NCBI GenBank assembly: GCA_902805545.1 | Contig: CADCTD010000001.1 | Span: forward strand, 124,001-188,000 | Source: an uncultured Craurococcus sp. | GTDB lineage: Bacteria; Pseudomonadota; Alphaproteobacteria; Acetobacterales; Acetobacteraceae | Length of the DNA: 64,000 nt | Reading direction: 5' to 3' | In this document: positions 18,586-27,283 of the stretch, piece by piece | Position numbering within the stretch: position 1 is the stretch's first letter | How the letters are laid out: each line of letters starts with the position of its first letter | Program-made: the position numbers and the translations under genes | The notes under the pieces: model-generated | What the model was told of the DNA's origin: nothing | What the model saw: only the letters and a program-made list of their open reading frames with translations | Databases searched by the model: none

Positions 18586-19670
18586 GCGAGACCCAGCAGA
18601 AGACCGTAGAGCTCGAGCCGGTGCTGCCGCCGCGCGAGGCGGAGGTGGCGCGGCTGGCGCAGCAGCTGGATGTCGCCGACCCGGCCAGCATCCTCCGCTT
18701 CGGTCAGGAGGCGCAGAACCGCGCGACCATCGCCGCGGATGCGATGCTGGAAGGGGCGCGCAACCGCGAGGCGGGCGAGGCGGGGGTCACGCTTTCCACG
18801 CTGATCGGGACGCTGCGCGGCTTCGACATGCGCGGGCTCGGCGAGAAGACGGGCTGGCTGGCGCGGCTCTTCGGCCGGGCCAGGGCCGAGACGGCGCGCG
18901 TCCTGCAGCGCTACGAGACGATCAAGGGGCAGGTGGAGGCGGTCGGCGACAAGCTCGACACCCATCGCACGCGGCTGCTCGAGGATGTGGAGAAGCTGGA
19001 GCGGCTCTACGGGGCGACGCTCGAGTGGTTCCATGCGCTCGGCGACCACATCGCGGCCGGCGAGAGCGTGCTCGGGCGCGTCGAGCGCGAGGCGATCCCC
19101 GCCATGGCGAAGGCCGTGGAGGGTGGCGATTCCACCGCGGCCCAGAAGCTGCGGGACCTGCGGAGTGCGCGGGACGAGCTGGAGCGGCGGGTGCATGACC
19201 TGCGGCTGACGCGCCAGGTGGCGATGCAGGCGCTGCCCTCGATCCGGCTGATCCAGGAGAACGACAAGGCGCTGGCTGCCAAGATCCAGAGCGTCATCGC
19301 CAATACCGTGCCGCTGTGGCGGCAGCAGCTGGCCCAGGCGCTGGCCATCCAGAACATGCGCGAGGCGGGCCGGACGCTGAAGGAGGCGACGGACCTCACC
19401 AACGAACTGCTGACCGGCAATGCGGAGCGGCTGCGCCAGGGCAACCTGGAGGCGCGGCAGCAGATCGAGCGCGGCGTCTTCGACATCGAGGCGGTGAAGC
19501 GGGCGAATGCCTCGCTCGTCGCGACGATCGAGGACAGCCTGCGCATCGCCAACGAGGCGCAGGCGCAGCGGGCGAGTGCGACGAAGGAGCTGGAGAAGGC
19601 CGAGGGCGAGATCCGGCGGGTGCTCACTGCCGCGAGGGCCTCGGGCGGGTCGCCGGCGCGGCCGATGTGA
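18582..19670 (+). CDS. telA: TelA/KlaA family toxic-anion resistance protein
   Basis: This 362-aa, almost wholly helical protein matches the TelA family, linked to tellurite and toxic-anion resistance on plasmids and to envelope stress in other bacteria. Family-like segments include RFGQEAQNRATIAADAML near 45, DKLDTHRTRLLEDVEKLERLY near 125 and MQALPSIRLIQENDKALAAKIQ near 215. It has no membrane span or signal and is probably cytoplasmic, working with the membrane-bound XpaC-like protein encoded just upstream. No terZABCDE genes are present, so a role in tellurite resistance is only a family label. Confidence 0.85.
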   Translation: MSETQQKTVELEPVLPPREAEVARLAQQLDVADPASILRFGQEAQNRATIAADAMLEGARNREAGEAGVTLSTLIGTLRGFDMRGLGEKTGWLARLFGRARAETARVLQRYETIKGQVEAVGDKLDTHRTRLLEDVEKLERLYGATLEWFHALGDHIAAGESVLGRVEREAIPAMAKAVEGGDSTAAQKLRDLRSARDELERRVHDLRLTRQVAMQALPSIRLIQENDKALAAKIQSVIANTVPLWRQQLAQALAIQNMREAGRTLKEATDLTNELLTGNAERLRQGNLEARQQIERGVFDIEAVKRANASLVATIEDSLRIANEAQAQRASATKELEKAEGEIRRVLTAARASGGSPARPM

Positions 19671-19689
19671 GGCCGCCCCGTCCGTCTCC

Positions 19690-20937
19690 CTACTGCGCCA
19701 TGGTGCCGTAGAAGGCCTCCCGCACCTCATTGGCCGCGGCGCCGCCGTTGGTCGCGGTCTGGGTCATCACGATGGTGGCGAGGCGGTTCGCCGGATCGAT
19801 GAAGAAGCCGGTGCCGTAGATGCCGCCCCAGCCATAGGTGCCCACCGGTTGGCGCGTCTTCGCCGCCGCCGGGTCGGTCACGATGCTGAAGCCGTAGCCG
19901 AAGTCATAGCCGGGGCCGCGAAGGTTGATCGGCAGGCTGCGGGTCTGGCCGCGCGTCATCTCCGCCACCGTCTCCGGCCTTAGGATGCGGACGCCGTCCA
20001 GCTCGCCGCCGTTCAACAGCATGCGGGTGAAGCGGGCATAGTCGCCGAGCGTGGCGGTGGCGCCGGCGCCGCCCGAGGGGTAGGCGGTGCGGCTGAATGC
20101 GCGCTCAGGGTCGGAGGCCCAGGTGCCGCGGGTCAGCGGATAGGGCACGCGCTCGCCGGAGCGGATGGGGCGGAGGCCGCCATCGGCCGGCTGCATCGCC
20201 GTGACCATGCGGGGACGGGATGCCTCGGGGACGTGAAAGGCGAAGCTCGTCATCCGGAGGGGACCCGCGATGCGTTCCTGGATATAGGCATCGAGCGGCT
20301 GGCCGCTGACACGCTCGACGACGGCGCCGAGCACGTCGGTCGCCAGGGAATACGCCCAGACCGTACCGGGCTGGGCCTGCAGCGGCGCACGGGCGAGGCG
20401 GCGCATGTTCTCGCGCGTGGTACGCGTGGGCGCGGCGAGGCCGTCATCCACCCCCTCCCGCGCATAGGCCTCGACGATGCCGGGTACGTTGAGGAAGCTG
20501 TAGGAGAAGCCGCCCATATGGCGCAGCAGGTCGCGGATCGTCGGCTGGCGGGCCGCGACGAGCCTGCCATTCGCCTCGCGGAGGCGGAGGCCGCGGAACT
20601 CGGGGAGGTGTTTCGCCAGCGGGTCGTCGAGGCGAAGCCTGCCGTCCTCGACGAGCGTCATCACCGCGACACTGGTGACGGGCTTGGTCATCGAGGCGAG
20701 GCGGAAAAGGCTGTCCGGGTTCGCCCCACCGGCGAAGCCCTCGTAGAGCACCTCGCCATCGGCGCGGATGACGATGGCAGCGATGGCGGCGACCTTGCCG
20801 GCCTCCACCTGCTGGCGGAGCGCGCCGTCCATCACGGCCTGGCGGGACGGGGCGGCGGCGGTCGGGGCGCGGTCCTGCCCGGCGCAGGCGAGGAGCGGCA
20901 GCAGGGCGAGCGGCCAGAGATGGCGGCGCAGCGTCAT
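19690..20937 (-). CDS. Exported serine hydrolase lipoprotein, class-C beta-lactamase fold
   Basis: The product is 415 aa. The track ORF is longer, but ATG 20937 has GGAGGA nine bases upstream and begins a lipoprotein signal (LALLPLLACAG, lipid Cys about 18). The SxxK motif is SMTK (Ser about 82, Lys about 85) in FRLASMTKPVTSVAVMTLVEDGRL. A late GWGGIYGTGFFIDP segment sits where the HTG/KTG motif normally lies. It is probably a membrane-anchored esterase, D-peptidase or beta-lactamase-like enzyme. It is divergent from the Bug receptor gene. Confidence 0.85.
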   Translation of the reverse strand: MTLRRHLWPLALLPLLACAGQDRAPTAAAPSRQAVMDGALRQQVEAGKVAAIAAIVIRADGEVLYEGFAGGANPDSLFRLASMTKPVTSVAVMTLVEDGRLRLDDPLAKHLPEFRGLRLREANGRLVAARQPTIRDLLRHMGGFSYSFLNVPGIVEAYAREGVDDGLAAPTRTTRENMRRLARAPLQAQPGTVWAYSLATDVLGAVVERVSGQPLDAYIQERIAGPLRMTSFAFHVPEASRPRMVTAMQPADGGLRPIRSGERVPYPLTRGTWASDPERAFSRTAYPSGGAGATATLGDYARFTRMLLNGGELDGVRILRPETVAEMTRGQTRSLPINLRGPGYDFGYGFSIVTDPAAAKTRQPVGTYGWGGIYGTGFFIDPANRLATIVMTQTATNGGAAANEVREAFYGTMAQ

Positions 20938-21069
20938 CGGCGAGTTTCCTCCGGAGTCGTTCTTCCTTGGCGGGTGCAGGCTAGCGGGCGGGGGCGGCGG
21001 CCGTCCATCTGCGGCCTTGACGGAGGCGCCTGGTCTGCGACCTAGGGACGAGACCAGGGAGGTTCCGCC

Positions 21070-22032
21070 ATGCTCAACCGTCGTACCGTGCTCGGCACGG
21101 GGCTCGTCCTCGCCGCGCCCGCCATCGCCCAGCCGGCCTGGCCGAGCGGGCCGATCCGGCTCGTCGCGCCCTTCCCGCCCGGCGGGAGCGTCGATGCCAT
21201 CTCGCGGCTGCTGCAGCCGCATCTCTCGTCAGCGCTCGGCGTGCCGGTCGTCGTCGAGAACAAGGGCGGGGCCTCGGGGTCGATCGGCACGCGGGACGTG
21301 GCGCGTTCGGCACCCGACGGGAACAGTTGGGTGCTGGTCTTCGACACCCATGCGGTGAACCCGGCGCTGATCCCGAACATGGGCTTCGACACGCAGAAGG
21401 ACCTGGCGCCGGTCCTGTTGATCGGCACCTCGCCCATGGTCATCACCGCCTTCCACAGCCGGCCCTGGCGGGACTTCGCCGCGGTGGCGGCGGCGGCGAA
21501 GGCGAAGCCGGAGACGATCAGCTACGGCACCATCGGCAACGGCTCGCTCGCGCATCTGACGATGAAGCTGGTGGAGAAGGCGGCGGGCATCAGCCTCCTC
21601 CATGTGCCCTATCGCGGGGGCGGACCGCTCGGCGTCGCCGCCTCGGCCGGGGAGGTCGATCTACCGACGGCAACGGGGACGATCTTCGTGCCGCAGCTCG
21701 AGGCGAAGAGCATCCGGCCGCTGGCGAGCACGGGGGCGAAGCGCTCCACCGTCGCGCCGGAGGCGCCGACGCTGACGGAACTCGGCATCGGCGTGACGGC
21801 CGAGGCCTTCTGGGGCGTGCTCGGGCCAGCGGCGACGCCGGCGCCGATCCGCGCGCGCTTCGAGGCGGCGCTGCGCGAGGCACTGAGGGTGCCGGCGGTG
21901 CAGGAGCGGCTGACGGGGACGCTCGGCCTCGATCTCGACCCGAAGGGACCCGCGGAATTCGCCGCTTTCCTCGACAAGGCTATCGAGACCTGGGGGCGCG
22001 TGGTGCGCGAGAACGGCATCAGGCCCGACTGA
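21070..22032 (+). CDS. Bug family tripartite tricarboxylate transporter substrate-binding protein
   Basis: This 320-aa periplasmic receptor has a signal peptide (MLNRRTVLGTGLVLAAPAIAQ) and the Bug/TctC signatures: WPSGPIRLVAPFPPGGSVDAISRLL at the mature start, VVVENKGGASGSIGT near 60 and VPYRGGGPLGVAASAGEVD near 178. Such proteins bind carboxylates (citrate, tartrate, nicotinate and others) for a TctAB permease. No tctA/tctB is nearby, so this is an orphan receptor of the kind that is common in Acetobacteraceae. A TTGACG lies 48 bases before the start in the shared divergent gap. Confidence 0.88.
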   Translation: MLNRRTVLGTGLVLAAPAIAQPAWPSGPIRLVAPFPPGGSVDAISRLLQPHLSSALGVPVVVENKGGASGSIGTRDVARSAPDGNSWVLVFDTHAVNPALIPNMGFDTQKDLAPVLLIGTSPMVITAFHSRPWRDFAAVAAAAKAKPETISYGTIGNGSLAHLTMKLVEKAAGISLLHVPYRGGGPLGVAASAGEVDLPTATGTIFVPQLEAKSIRPLASTGAKRSTVAPEAPTLTELGIGVTAEAFWGVLGPAATPAPIRARFEAALREALRVPAVQERLTGTLGLDLDPKGPAEFAAFLDKAIETWGRVVRENGIRPD

Positions 22033-22130
22033 AGCGGCGGCGGTCAGGCGCGATCACCTGACCGGAGTAGTCGGCTCGATCAGACGACAGCCAGGGCGGC
22101 ATCCGTGAGCCAAGGCGAACGGAGACCGCT

Positions 22131-22655
22131 CTAGCTGCCGTGCAGCGGCGGCGAGGCTTGGCCGGAGGCGGGGGCTGGCGCATCGTCGGCTGTGGCCGGG
22201 CCGAAGCGGCCGATCCCGGCATCGCCGCCGGCGCCGATGCCCGGCTGGTGGGTGCCGGCGGTGAGCTGGCCAGCATTGGGCAGGACGGTGCCAGTGCCCT
22301 CATCGCGCGGGAGGTGGCCGTCCGGCGTCAGCGCATCGACCAGGCGCGGCAGGGCTTGGCTCAGCATCTCGAGCAGGCCCGGGCGCTCCAGCCCGGACTC
22401 GCGGGCGATGGCGTCGGTCTCCTGCTCGCCGAGGGCGCGCTCGAGCTCGGGCGGCGTCACCGGGCGATTTGCCCCGGTGCCGATCCAGGATGCGACCTGC
22501 TCGCCAAGGCCGCCGCTGCGCAGGCGCTCGACCAGCGCCTCGAGGCCGGAGGCGCCGGCCTGGCCGCCCATCAACCGGTTCAGGATGGCATCGAGCGGCG
22601 TGCCCTTCAGGTCGTTCAGGGCGGCGCTGCCGAAGCGGCTCAGGAATTCGCTCAT
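22131..22655 (-). CDS. YidB-like (DUF937) protein
   Basis: The product is 174 aa, starting MSEFLSRFGSAALNDLKG at ATG 22655 with AAGGAG upstream. Residues 1-115 match the YidB/DUF937 family: LNRLMGGQAGASGLEALVERLRSGGLGEQVASWIG and the PPELERALG helix. The last 60 residues are a Gly/Pro/Ala-rich, probably disordered tail. The family's role is unknown. The much longer track ORF is rejected. Confidence 0.78.
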   Translation of the reverse strand: MSEFLSRFGSAALNDLKGTPLDAILNRLMGGQAGASGLEALVERLRSGGLGEQVASWIGTGANRPVTPPELERALGEQETDAIARESGLERPGLLEMLSQALPRLVDALTPDGHLPRDEGTGTVLPNAGQLTAGTHQPGIGAGGDAGIGRFGPATADDAPAPASGQASPPLHGS

Positions 22656-22766
22656 GGACCTCTCCTTCGCGGGAGCAACGCTCCGGGCGCGGCGCCGTTG
22701 CCGGGCCCCGCTTGACCGCGGCGGCGCGGCGCGGTCCCATCCTCTGATCAGACGGGAGAAAACGCG

Positions 22767-23828
22767 ATGCGCGCCTGGGCCGTGGTCGAGACGGGGCAAC
22801 CCCTGCAGGAGATCGAGCTGCCGACGCCGGAGCCGAAGGGCGCCGAGGTGCTGCTCGAGGTGACGCATGCCGGCGTCTGCCATTCCGACCTGCATATCTG
22901 GGAAGGCGAGTACGACCTCGGCTCCCGCGGCAAGATGCGGCTGACCGATCGCGGCGTGAAGCTGCCGCTCGCCATGGGGCACGAGATCGTCGGCCGCGTC
23001 GTCAAGCTCGGGCCGGAGGCGGAGGGCCAGGGCAGCAAGGTCGGCGACATCCGCGTCGTCTACCCCTGGGTCGGCTGCGGCAAGTGCGCCATCTGCCAGC
23101 GCGACGAGGAGAACATGTGCCCATCCGGGCGCAGCCTCGGCGTCTACCAGAATGGCGGCTACGCGACGCATGTGCTGGCGACGCATGTGAAGCACCTGAT
23201 CGACATCGAGGGGCTCGACCCTTCGCTGGCGGCGACCTATGCCTGCTCCGGCGTCACCGTCTATTCGGCCGTCAACAAGCTGATGCCGCTCGAGCCGGAT
23301 GAGCCGGTGGTGCTGGTCGGCGCGGGCGGGCTCGGGCTGAACGCCATCGCCATCCTGAAGGCGATCGGGCACCGGCGCATCTGCGTGGTCGATGTCGCCG
23401 AGGACAAGCTGGCGGCCGCCAAGCAGCAGGGGGCGACGGATACGGTGCTCGCCTCCGACGAGGGGACGGCGCAGCGCATCGTCGAGGCCTGCGGCGGGCC
23501 GGTCGCCGGCGTGGTCGACCTGGTGAACGGCACGCAGACCGCGCGCTTCGCCTTCGAGGCGCTGCGGAAGGGCGGCAAGCTGGTGCAGGTCGGGCTCTTC
23601 GGCGGCGAGATGACGTTGCCGCTGCCGCTGATGCCGATCCGCGCGCTGACCGTCCAGGGCAGCTATGTGGGCAATGTGAAGGAGCTGCGGGCGCTGGTGG
23701 ACATCGCCAAGCAGGGCAAGATCCCCGCCATCCCGATTGAGAACCAGCCGCAGCGCAATGCCGATGCGGTGCTGCAGCGGCTCCGCGCCGGGAAGATCAC
23801 CGGGCGGGTGGTGCTGGTCGCCGGATAG
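22767..23828 (+). CDS. Zinc-dependent alcohol dehydrogenase (MDR family)
   Basis: The product is 353 aa. Catalytic zinc ligands are Cys about 38 in GVCHSDLH and His in MGHEIVG near 75. The structural zinc site is intact, with four Cys in CGKCAICQRDEENMC. The NAD-binding motif is VGAGGLGLNAI near 190. The enzyme should oxidise alcohols to aldehydes, or the reverse. The gene is alone, convergent with the nitroreductase; the four-base gap leaves no room for a terminator. Confidence 0.88.
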   Translation: MRAWAVVETGQPLQEIELPTPEPKGAEVLLEVTHAGVCHSDLHIWEGEYDLGSRGKMRLTDRGVKLPLAMGHEIVGRVVKLGPEAEGQGSKVGDIRVVYPWVGCGKCAICQRDEENMCPSGRSLGVYQNGGYATHVLATHVKHLIDIEGLDPSLAATYACSGVTVYSAVNKLMPLEPDEPVVLVGAGGLGLNAIAILKAIGHRRICVVDVAEDKLAAAKQQGATDTVLASDEGTAQRIVEACGGPVAGVVDLVNGTQTARFAFEALRKGGKLVQVGLFGGEMTLPLPLMPIRALTVQGSYVGNVKELRALVDIAKQGKIPAIPIENQPQRNADAVLQRLRAGKITGRVVLVAG

Positions 23829-23832
23829 GCGC

Positions 23833-24468
23833 TCAGCCCTCCTCCGGGATGTCCCATTGCTCGCCCCAGCGGTCGAGGAAGGTGATGTCCCGGAGCGGGC
23901 CGCGGCCGACCGGGCCGAAGCGGCCCATCGGGTAGCCGATGGGCAGGATGGCGTAGGAATGGACGCCGGGCGGCAGGCCGAGCGCCGCCTCGGCCTCGCG
24001 CTCGTAGAGCAGGTGGCGCGTGGTCAGCGTGGCGCCGAGGCCGAGCGCCCGGGCGGCGAGCAGCATGTTCTGTACCGCGGGGTAGATCGAGGCGCCGGAC
24101 CAGCGGGTCGGCTTCTCCTCGGCAAGGCAGGCGACGATCCAGACCGGCGCCTCGTGGAAACGCTCGGTCAGGTATTCGACGGCGGCGTGCTGGCGGGCGT
24201 AGCGCTCCGCGGTGGTGCCGGGGGGCGGGGCGCTGCCGGCGTAGCGGGGGCCGATCACCTCGTCATAGGCGCGCTTGTACCAGGCCTGCACCGCCTGCTT
24301 GATCGCAGGATCCTTCACCACGAGGAAGCGCCAGCGCTGGGTGTTCCCGCCATTGGCGGCCGAGGCGCCGGCGCGGAGGATCCGGGCGATCAGCGCATCC
24401 GGCACCGGGTCCGGCTTCAGCCGGCGCATGGCGCGTGTGGTGTGCAGGATCTCGAAGATGTCGGTCAT
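23833..24468 (-). CDS. Nitroreductase family protein
   Basis: This is a 211-aa FMN-dependent oxidoreductase. ATG 24468 follows GGAGGAG; the track's earlier start is not needed. The FMN-binding N-terminus is TTRAMRRLKPDPVPDAL, with GASAANGGNTQRWRFLVV near 35 and the dimer segment YPAVQNMLLAARALGLGATLTTRHL near 125. The last part (ILPIGYPMGRFGPVGRGPL) is typical. It reduces nitro groups, quinones or enones with NAD(P)H. The physiological substrate is unknown. Confidence 0.85.
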   Translation of the reverse strand: MTDIFEILHTTRAMRRLKPDPVPDALIARILRAGASAANGGNTQRWRFLVVKDPAIKQAVQAWYKRAYDEVIGPRYAGSAPPPGTTAERYARQHAAVEYLTERFHEAPVWIVACLAEEKPTRWSGASIYPAVQNMLLAARALGLGATLTTRHLLYEREAEAALGLPPGVHSYAILPIGYPMGRFGPVGRGPLRDITFLDRWGEQWDIPEEG

Positions 24469-24508
24469 GGCGGGCTCCTCCCCTGCGGGGGAGCCTGTCA
24501 TGGGTGGA

Positions 24509-24988
24509 TCAGAGCGGCCAGGGGGCGCCGGTGACGGGCTCTGCGGGCGGGTCGGGGACAGCGGGGATGGCGGCGATGGCCCGCGCGTGCTCGCCAGGGC
24601 GGCCGCGATGCTCGGTCGGAGACTGGCCCGTCGGATAGGCGCCGACGACCAGGAGGTCCGCGCTGGCGCCGAGGTTGCGGTGGCCGGTGCCGGCAGGCAG
24701 CACCACCACGTCGCCGGCCTCGAGGTCGAGGACCTGGCCCCATTCCCCGCCGAGCAACACGCTCACCCGGCCGCAGGCGATGGCGAGCGCCTCATGCGCA
24801 TCCGGGTGGTAGTGGTGATAGCGGTAGATGCCGTTGCGCCAGGCGGGCGGCCAGCCATGGCAGGCGAAGAGCGCCTCGGCCGCGGCGGGGTCGCCGGGCG
24901 GCAGCGCGGCGCGGAAGAGCAGCGCGGGCAGGCGCGGGTTGTTGGGGATCGTGCCGTCATCGGCGAAGACCAGCAATTCCGGGGTCAT
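24509..24988 (-). CDS. Cupin-domain protein (YjlB-like)
   Basis: This small cytoplasmic protein is 159 aa. It carries cupin motif 1 around YHHYHPDAHEALAIACGRVSV and motif 2 in LEAGDVVVLPAGTGHRNLG, giving a likely His/Glu metal site. It resembles the YjlB group of single-domain cupins, which have no known reaction. It sits 40 bases upstream of the nitroreductase on the same strand and may be co-transcribed with it. Confidence 0.78.
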   Translation of the reverse strand: MTPELLVFADDGTIPNNPRLPALLFRAALPPGDPAAAEALFACHGWPPAWRNGIYRYHHYHPDAHEALAIACGRVSVLLGGEWGQVLDLEAGDVVVLPAGTGHRNLGASADLLVVGAYPTGQSPTEHRGRPGEHARAIAAIPAVPDPPAEPVTGAPWPL

Positions 24989-25109
24989 GGCGGGGCCTCC
25001 TGGCGGATGACGCGTGGCGCCGGGATGCGTTCCCGGCCCCGGGGTGGTTGGCGCGACGGGCCTTCCTCGGTATCACCGGGGCATGACCGATATGCCGGAA
25101 GGCCATGCC

Positions 25110-25352
25110 ATGACCGAGACCCTGCCAGACCGCCTGGCGACCGACCCGCGCAGCCCCTTCCACCAGCCGGAGCTGCTCTCCCGCGGCATCGGCATCCGCT
25201 TCAATGGGGTGGAGAAGACCAATGTCGAGGAGTATTGCGTCAGCGAGGGCTGGGTGCGCGTTGCGGTCGGCAAGACGCTCGACCGCAAGGGCAACCCGAT
25301 GACGATAAGGCTGAAGGGGACCGTCGAGCCCTATTTCAAGGAAGAGGCCTGA
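25110..25352 (+). CDS. DUF3297 family protein
   Basis: The product is 80 aa: MTETLPDRLATDPRSPF, then GIGIRFNGVEKTNVEEYCVSEGWVRVAVGKTLDRKG and TIRLKGTVEPYF. This is the full length and pattern of DUF3297, a short proteobacterial family of unknown function. ATG 25110 has GGAAGG at a good distance and matches the usual start; ATG 25083 would add nine residues and is possible. Confidence 0.8.
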   Translation: MTETLPDRLATDPRSPFHQPELLSRGIGIRFNGVEKTNVEEYCVSEGWVRVAVGKTLDRKGNPMTIRLKGTVEPYFKEEA

Positions 25353-25353
25353 C

Positions 25354-25379
25354 GGGAAGGGGCGGGCTGGCCCCCTCCC
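25354..25379. terminator. Possible two-way terminator hairpin
   Basis: GGGAAGGGGC and GCCCCCTCCC pair with one mismatch around GGGCTG, between the convergent DUF3297 gene and livM. There is no T-run on either side. Confidence 0.35.
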
Positions 25380-25386
25380 CCTCCGG

Positions 25387-26382
25387 TCAGAGCTTCACCT
25401 TCAGCCAGTTGCCGATCTCGCCGACGATGCCGCGGCGGAAGGCGAGCACGCAGATGACGAAGATCACGCCCTGGATCACCGTCACCCAGGCGCCGAGCTC
25501 GGCCAGGTAGTTCTGCATCGTCACGATCACCGCCGCGCCCACCACCGGCCCGAAGACCGTGCCGAGGCCGCCCACCAGCGTCATCAGCACCACCTCGCCC
25601 GACATGGACCAGTGGACATCGGTCAGCGTGGCGATGCCGAAGACGATCGACTTGGTCGCCCCCGCGACGCCGGCAAGGCAGGCGGAGAGGATGAAGGCGA
25701 GCAGCTTGTAGTCATCCGTCCGGTAGCCGAGCGAGATCGCCCGCGGCTCGTTCTCGCGGATCGACTTCAGCACCATGCCATAGGGCGAGTGGATGATGCG
25801 GTGGATCATCAGGAAGCCGAGGAGGAAGATGCCGGCGACGACCCAGTAGAGCGTCAGGTCCCGGTCGAGCGGGACGATGCCGAGGAGGGTGCCGCGCGGG
25901 ATGGCCTGGATGCCGTCCTCGCCGCCGGTGAAGGGCAGCTGGACGCAGAGGAAGTAGATCATCTGCGCCAGCGCCAGGGTGATCATGGCGAAGTAGATGC
26001 CCTGGCGGCGGATCGCCACCCAGCCGGCGACGGCGCCGAGCACCGCCGCCGTCGCGCCACCGGTGATGATGGCAAGTTCCGGCGTCAACCCCCAGACCTT
26101 CGCCGCATGGCCGGCGAGGTAGCCGCCCATGCCGAAATAGGCGGCATGGCCGAAGCTCAGCAGCCCGACATAGCCGATCAGCAGGTTGAAGGCGCAGGCG
26201 AAGAGGGCGAAGCAGAGCAGCTTCATCAGGAAGACGGGGTAGAGCAGGAAGGGCCCGACCGCGAGGATGACCAGCATCACCCCGAGGGCGCCGAACTGCG
26301 CCCGGGAGAAACCCCAGATGCCGTGATCCTCGGCCGCGGGGGCCGGGATCGAGTTGGCGGTGATGGCGGTGGTATCGGCCAT
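25387..26382 (-). CDS. livM: Branched-chain amino-acid-type ABC permease LivM
   Basis: This 331-aa inner-membrane permease has about eight to ten hydrophobic segments and the LivM pattern: NLLIGYVGLLSFGHAAYFGMGGY near 65, GIYFAMITLALAQMIYF near 130 and SIRENEPRAISLGYRTDDYKL near 210 as the ATPase-contact loop. It is the last gene of the minus-strand liv operon and starts one base after the livH stop. It pairs with LivH in the membrane. The ligand is set by the binding proteins, not by this subunit. Confidence 0.92.
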   Translation of the reverse strand: MADTTAITANSIPAPAAEDHGIWGFSRAQFGALGVMLVILAVGPFLLYPVFLMKLLCFALFACAFNLLIGYVGLLSFGHAAYFGMGGYLAGHAAKVWGLTPELAIITGGATAAVLGAVAGWVAIRRQGIYFAMITLALAQMIYFLCVQLPFTGGEDGIQAIPRGTLLGIVPLDRDLTLYWVVAGIFLLGFLMIHRIIHSPYGMVLKSIRENEPRAISLGYRTDDYKLLAFILSACLAGVAGATKSIVFGIATLTDVHWSMSGEVVLMTLVGGLGTVFGPVVGAAVIVTMQNYLAELGAWVTVIQGVIFVICVLAFRRGIVGEIGNWLKVKL

Positions 26383-26383
26383 G

Positions 26384-27268
26384 TCAGGCCCTCCCGAAGA
26401 GGCCGGCGGGACGTGCGAGCAGCACGATCGCCATGATGACGAAGATGACGGTCGCCGAGGCCTCCGGATAGAAGACCTTGGTCAGCCCCTCGACGATGCC
26501 GAGGCCGAAGCCGGTGATGATCGAGCCGAGGATGGAGCCCATGCCGCCGATCACCACCACCGCGAAGACCACGATGATCAGGTTGGTTCCCATCTGCGGG
26601 TTGACCGAATAGATCGGCGCCGCGAGCACGCCCCCAATCGCCGCCAGCGCCACGCCGAAGCCGTAGGTCAGCGTCACCATGCGGGGGACGTTGACGCCGA
26701 AGGCCTGGACAAGCGGCGCGTTCTCGGTCGCGGCGCGGAGATAGGCGCCGAGCCGCGTCTTCTCGATGATCAGCCAGGTCGCAAGGCAGAGGACGAGGGC
26801 CGCGATCACCACCCATCCGCGATAGATGGGGAGGAACATGAAGCCGAGGTCCCAGGCGCCCTGCAGCTCGGCAGGGATGCGGTAGGGCAGGCCGGAGGAG
26901 CCGAACTGGTTGCGGAACACGCCCTCGATGATGAGGCCGAGGCCGAAGGTCAGCAGCAGGCCGTAGAGATGGTCGAGCTTGTAGAGCCGGCTGATCATCA
27001 GCCGCTCCAGCACCACGCCGGTGAAGCCGATGATGATGGGCACCAGCACCAGCGCCCACCAGTAGTTCAGCCCGGCCCATTCCAGCAGCATCCAGGCGGC
27101 GAAGGCGCCCATCATGAACTGCGCGCCATGGGTGAAGTTGATGATGTTGAGCAGGCCGAAGATCACCGCCAGCCCCAGCGACATCATCGCGTAGAAGGCG
27201 CCGTTGATGAGGCCGAGCAGCAGCTGCCCGAAGAGCAGCGGTGCGGGGATGCCGAAGATGTCGTCCAT
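26384..27268 (-). CDS. livH: Branched-chain amino-acid-type ABC permease LivH
   Basis: The protein is 294 aa and very hydrophobic, with LivH signatures GLINGAFYAMMSLGLAVIFGLLNIINFTHGAQFMMGAF near 17-55 and GLRAATENAPLVQAFGVNVPR-like EAA loop near 190. It forms the translocation pore with LivM. It lies 15 bases after the last of the four binding-protein genes. Confidence 0.92.
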   Translation of the reverse strand: MDDIFGIPAPLLFGQLLLGLINGAFYAMMSLGLAVIFGLLNIINFTHGAQFMMGAFAAWMLLEWAGLNYWWALVLVPIIIGFTGVVLERLMISRLYKLDHLYGLLLTFGLGLIIEGVFRNQFGSSGLPYRIPAELQGAWDLGFMFLPIYRGWVVIAALVLCLATWLIIEKTRLGAYLRAATENAPLVQAFGVNVPRMVTLTYGFGVALAAIGGVLAAPIYSVNPQMGTNLIIVVFAVVVIGGMGSILGSIITGFGLGIVEGLTKVFYPEASATVIFVIMAIVLLARPAGLFGRA

Positions 27269-27283
27269 GCGGCGTGGGAGTCC

